This document shows positions 62,768 through 64,000 of a stretch of 64,000 nucleotides of DNA, piece by piece. A program made the translations under genes and the position numbers. The stretch is taken from assembly GCF_034355335.1 (NCBI RefSeq), contig NZ_CP136422.1, positions 1,739,001-1,803,000 on the forward strand. The letters run 5' to 3'. The DNA comes from Blautia coccoides (GTDB lineage Bacteria > Bacillota > Clostridia > Lachnospirales > Lachnospiraceae). How positions within the stretch are numbered: the stretch's first letter is position 1; each line of letters starts with the position of its first letter. The notes beneath the pieces are model-generated. The model made no database searches and was not told the DNA's origin. It saw nothing but the letters and a program-made list of their open reading frames with translations.

Positions 62768-63075
62768 TGAAAAACGCCCTGAACTGAGTTCTCAGTTCAG
62801 GGCGGATAAGTCATCCGTGGTACCACCTGATTTCAGGAAAAATCCTGCGCTTTGCCAGTACGGATAAAAAAATCGATACTGTTTTCCCTGTAACGTGGGA
62901 AAGGGACGTTGAGGTCTACTGAAAGATATCAAGAATCTTCGTTCGTCTCACTGCTCAGGGGCTACTTCCATACTTCCTAGCTGAAGATTCGCACCACACA
63001 TCTTCTCTCTGAAAGCCGGCTGGGTATGTACTCCTCCCCGTCACCGCATTTATCAAAATGCTTTTTTAATTGTTT
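62768..63075 (-). promoter_or_regulatory. T-box leader of ilvB-ilvN
   Basis: Read on the minus strand, Stem I carries GGGGAGGAGTACATAC paired with GTATGGAAGTAGCCCC. The internal loop contains GAA-GTA-G, so the specifier codon is probably GTA (Val). The T-box TGGTACCAC lies at 62826-62818. The terminator is CGCCCTGAACTGAG (62775-62788)/CTCAGTTCAGGGCG (62791-62804) with a T run. Uncharged tRNA would stabilise the antiterminator and allow ilvBN expression. Confidence 0.88.
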
Positions 63076-63078
63076 TAT

Positions 63079-63107
63079 AGCATAACACACAAATGGAATT
63101 CTGTCAA
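63079..63107 (-). promoter_or_regulatory. Promoter of ilvB-ilvN
   Basis: Minus strand TTGACA (63107-63102), a 17-bp spacer and TATGCT (63084-63079). Confidence 0.7.
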
Positions 63108-63185
63108 TGGGTGAAAAATGAACAATTTGACGGCATATATGGAATCCTGTATACTGGTATTATGTAAAAAAGAAAGGAGGCCAAT

Positions 63186-63536
63186 ATGAGGACCAGAGAG
63201 GAAGCGATTTCCTATTGTCTGAAAATGCCGGATGTGTTTGAGGACTATCCGTTTCACGACCAAAACTGGACGGTGATCCGGATGAAAGACAGCAGAAAAA
63301 TATTTGCCTGGATCTTTGAGCGTGAGGGAAATATCTGGGTGAATTTAAAGACAGACCCCCAGTGGCGGGATTTCTGGCGCAGGATGTATGCATCTGTGCT
63401 TCCTGCCTATCACTTGAATAAAGAACACTGGAACTCTGTCATTTTAGACGGCTCCATACCGGAAAAGGAGATAGGCAGAATGATAGAGGAAAGTTATGAC
63501 CTGGTGAGAGGAAAGAAATCTTCCCGCTGTACATAG
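63186..63536 (+). CDS. MmcQ/YjbR family protein
   Basis: 116 aa with the MmcQ-like fold: an N-terminal helix (REEAISYCLKMPDVFEDYPF), then KIFAWIFEREGNIWVNLKTDP and the end motif HLNKEHWNSVILDGSIPEKEI. Often annotated as DNA-binding-like, but the function is not settled. RBS GAAAGGAGG. Confidence 0.9.
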   Translation: MRTREEAISYCLKMPDVFEDYPFHDQNWTVIRMKDSRKIFAWIFEREGNIWVNLKTDPQWRDFWRRMYASVLPAYHLNKEHWNSVILDGSIPEKEIGRMIEESYDLVRGKKSSRCT

Positions 63537-63568
63537 AATAGTGTAAAGCCGGAAACAGCGGAGAGAAG

Positions 63569-64000
63569 ATGGAATTAAGAGAGAGTGAAACCTTTAGGAA
63601 TCTGATTAAGGCCTACGAAGGAGAATTGAAAGCCAGCGGAAAATACCGTGTTTACGCAAAACGGGCCAGAGTTGAGGGCTATATAGACATAGCGGAAATT
63701 TTTGAGGAGACATCGGGAAATGAGGAGCATCATGCGGAGATCTGGCTGAACCTGCTGAACGGAGGACGGTTGCCGGAGACCAGCAGAAATCTGGAAAATG
63801 CCCACGAGGATGAGAAAAAAGAATGGTCGGAGATGTATGAGGATTTCGCCAAAAAAGCGGAACAGGAGGGCTTTAATGGAATTGCCAGGCTTTTCAGAGA
63901 GGTGGGGCAGATCGAAAGGCACCACGACTACCGTTTTGAACAATTGTCCCGGGATATTCTGACCAACCGTGTTTTCTGCAAAGAGATAGACAGGGTGTGG
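63569..64000 (+). CDS. Rubrerythrin family protein, 5' part (continues beyond window)
   Basis: 144 codons are visible from ATG 63569 (RBS GGAGAG) to the window end. The diiron ligands of an erythrin four-helix bundle are present: AYEGELKAS, EETSGNEEHH and the later EVGQIERHH. The visible part stops at KEIDRVW, just where a C-terminal rubredoxin-like CxxC domain would begin. Function: peroxide reduction in anaerobes. Confidence 0.88.
   Translation, partial: MELRESETFRNLIKAYEGELKASGKYRVYAKRARVEGYIDIAEIFEETSGNEEHHAEIWLNLLNGGRLPETSRNLENAHEDEKKEWSEMYEDFAKKAEQEGFNGIARLFREVGQIERHHDYRFEQLSRDILTNRVFCKEIDRVW

Overview
The window looks like chromosome of a spore-forming Lachnospiraceae bacterium, probably Blautia or a near relative. 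The grounds are a Clostridia-type gene set, strong AGGAGG ribosome binding sites, sigma-A promoters with 16-18 bp spacers, sporulation genes (yabP, yabQ, divIC, spoIIE, a CotS-type coat protein, a CwlD-type amidase), class III ribonucleotide reductase and a T-box leader. The genus is inferred, not proven.

Layout. 1-3.3 kb: 3' end of hflX, then nrdD behind paired NrdR-like boxes. 3.4-5.5 kb: decayed DNA, with a broken GHKL sensor kinase and a remnant of an Rpn/PD-(D/E)XK transposase. 5.7-12.0 kb: arginine biosynthesis, argG on the minus strand and argCJBD on the plus strand, each promoter overlapped by ARG-box-like palindromes. 12.1-22.3 kb: a YdcZ-type transporter, two paralogous ROK regulators, and a fucoside operon (ABC importer, GH29 alpha-L-fucosidase, Fe-alcohol dehydrogenase, SDR). 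22.4-31.5 kb: MerR regulator, ferredoxin, DUF1858 protein, mecA, a membrane-anchored GH18 protein, a DivIVA-like protein, a GGDEF-PAS-GGDEF-EAL protein and a CwlD-like amidase. 31.7-37.6 kb: tsaC, rpiB, upp, dCMP deaminase, proS, cca.

37.6-39.1 kb holds a divergent, AT-rich carbamoyltransferase bracketed by two inverted copies of an unusual repeat: a conserved 121-bp core between long perfect inverted arms whose sequence differs completely at each site. 39.2-49.3 kb: cotS-like gene, phosphoglucomutase, then hup-rqcP-yabP-yabQ-divIC-spoIIE-tilS-hpt-ftsH, the order familiar from Bacillus and Clostridia. 49.8-52.8 kb: a GH13 enzyme and two small genes for an exported peptide and a membrane protein. 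53.1-57.25 kb: a 4.1-kb integrative element in the 3' end of tRNA-Leu(TAA), with a 23-bp att duplication, a tyrosine integrase, an HUH replication initiator, an XRE repressor and a GrpB-family passenger. 57.2-64 kb: tRNA-Tyr, a small membrane protein, a PAS-GGDEF-GAF protein, ilvB-ilvN behind a T-box leader, an MmcQ/YjbR protein and the start of a rubrerythrin.

Most genes are housekeeping. The less ordinary signals are the variable-arm fold-back repeats, the tRNA-Leu element and its replacement terminator, a second dispersed palindromic repeat family, and several regulatory layouts: an SD-sequestering hairpin at yabP that the sigma-E-type transcript would escape, Spo0A-type boxes on a 21-bp-spacer spoIIE promoter, and arginine and NrdR boxes. 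All functions were assigned by reading motifs; no database search was run.
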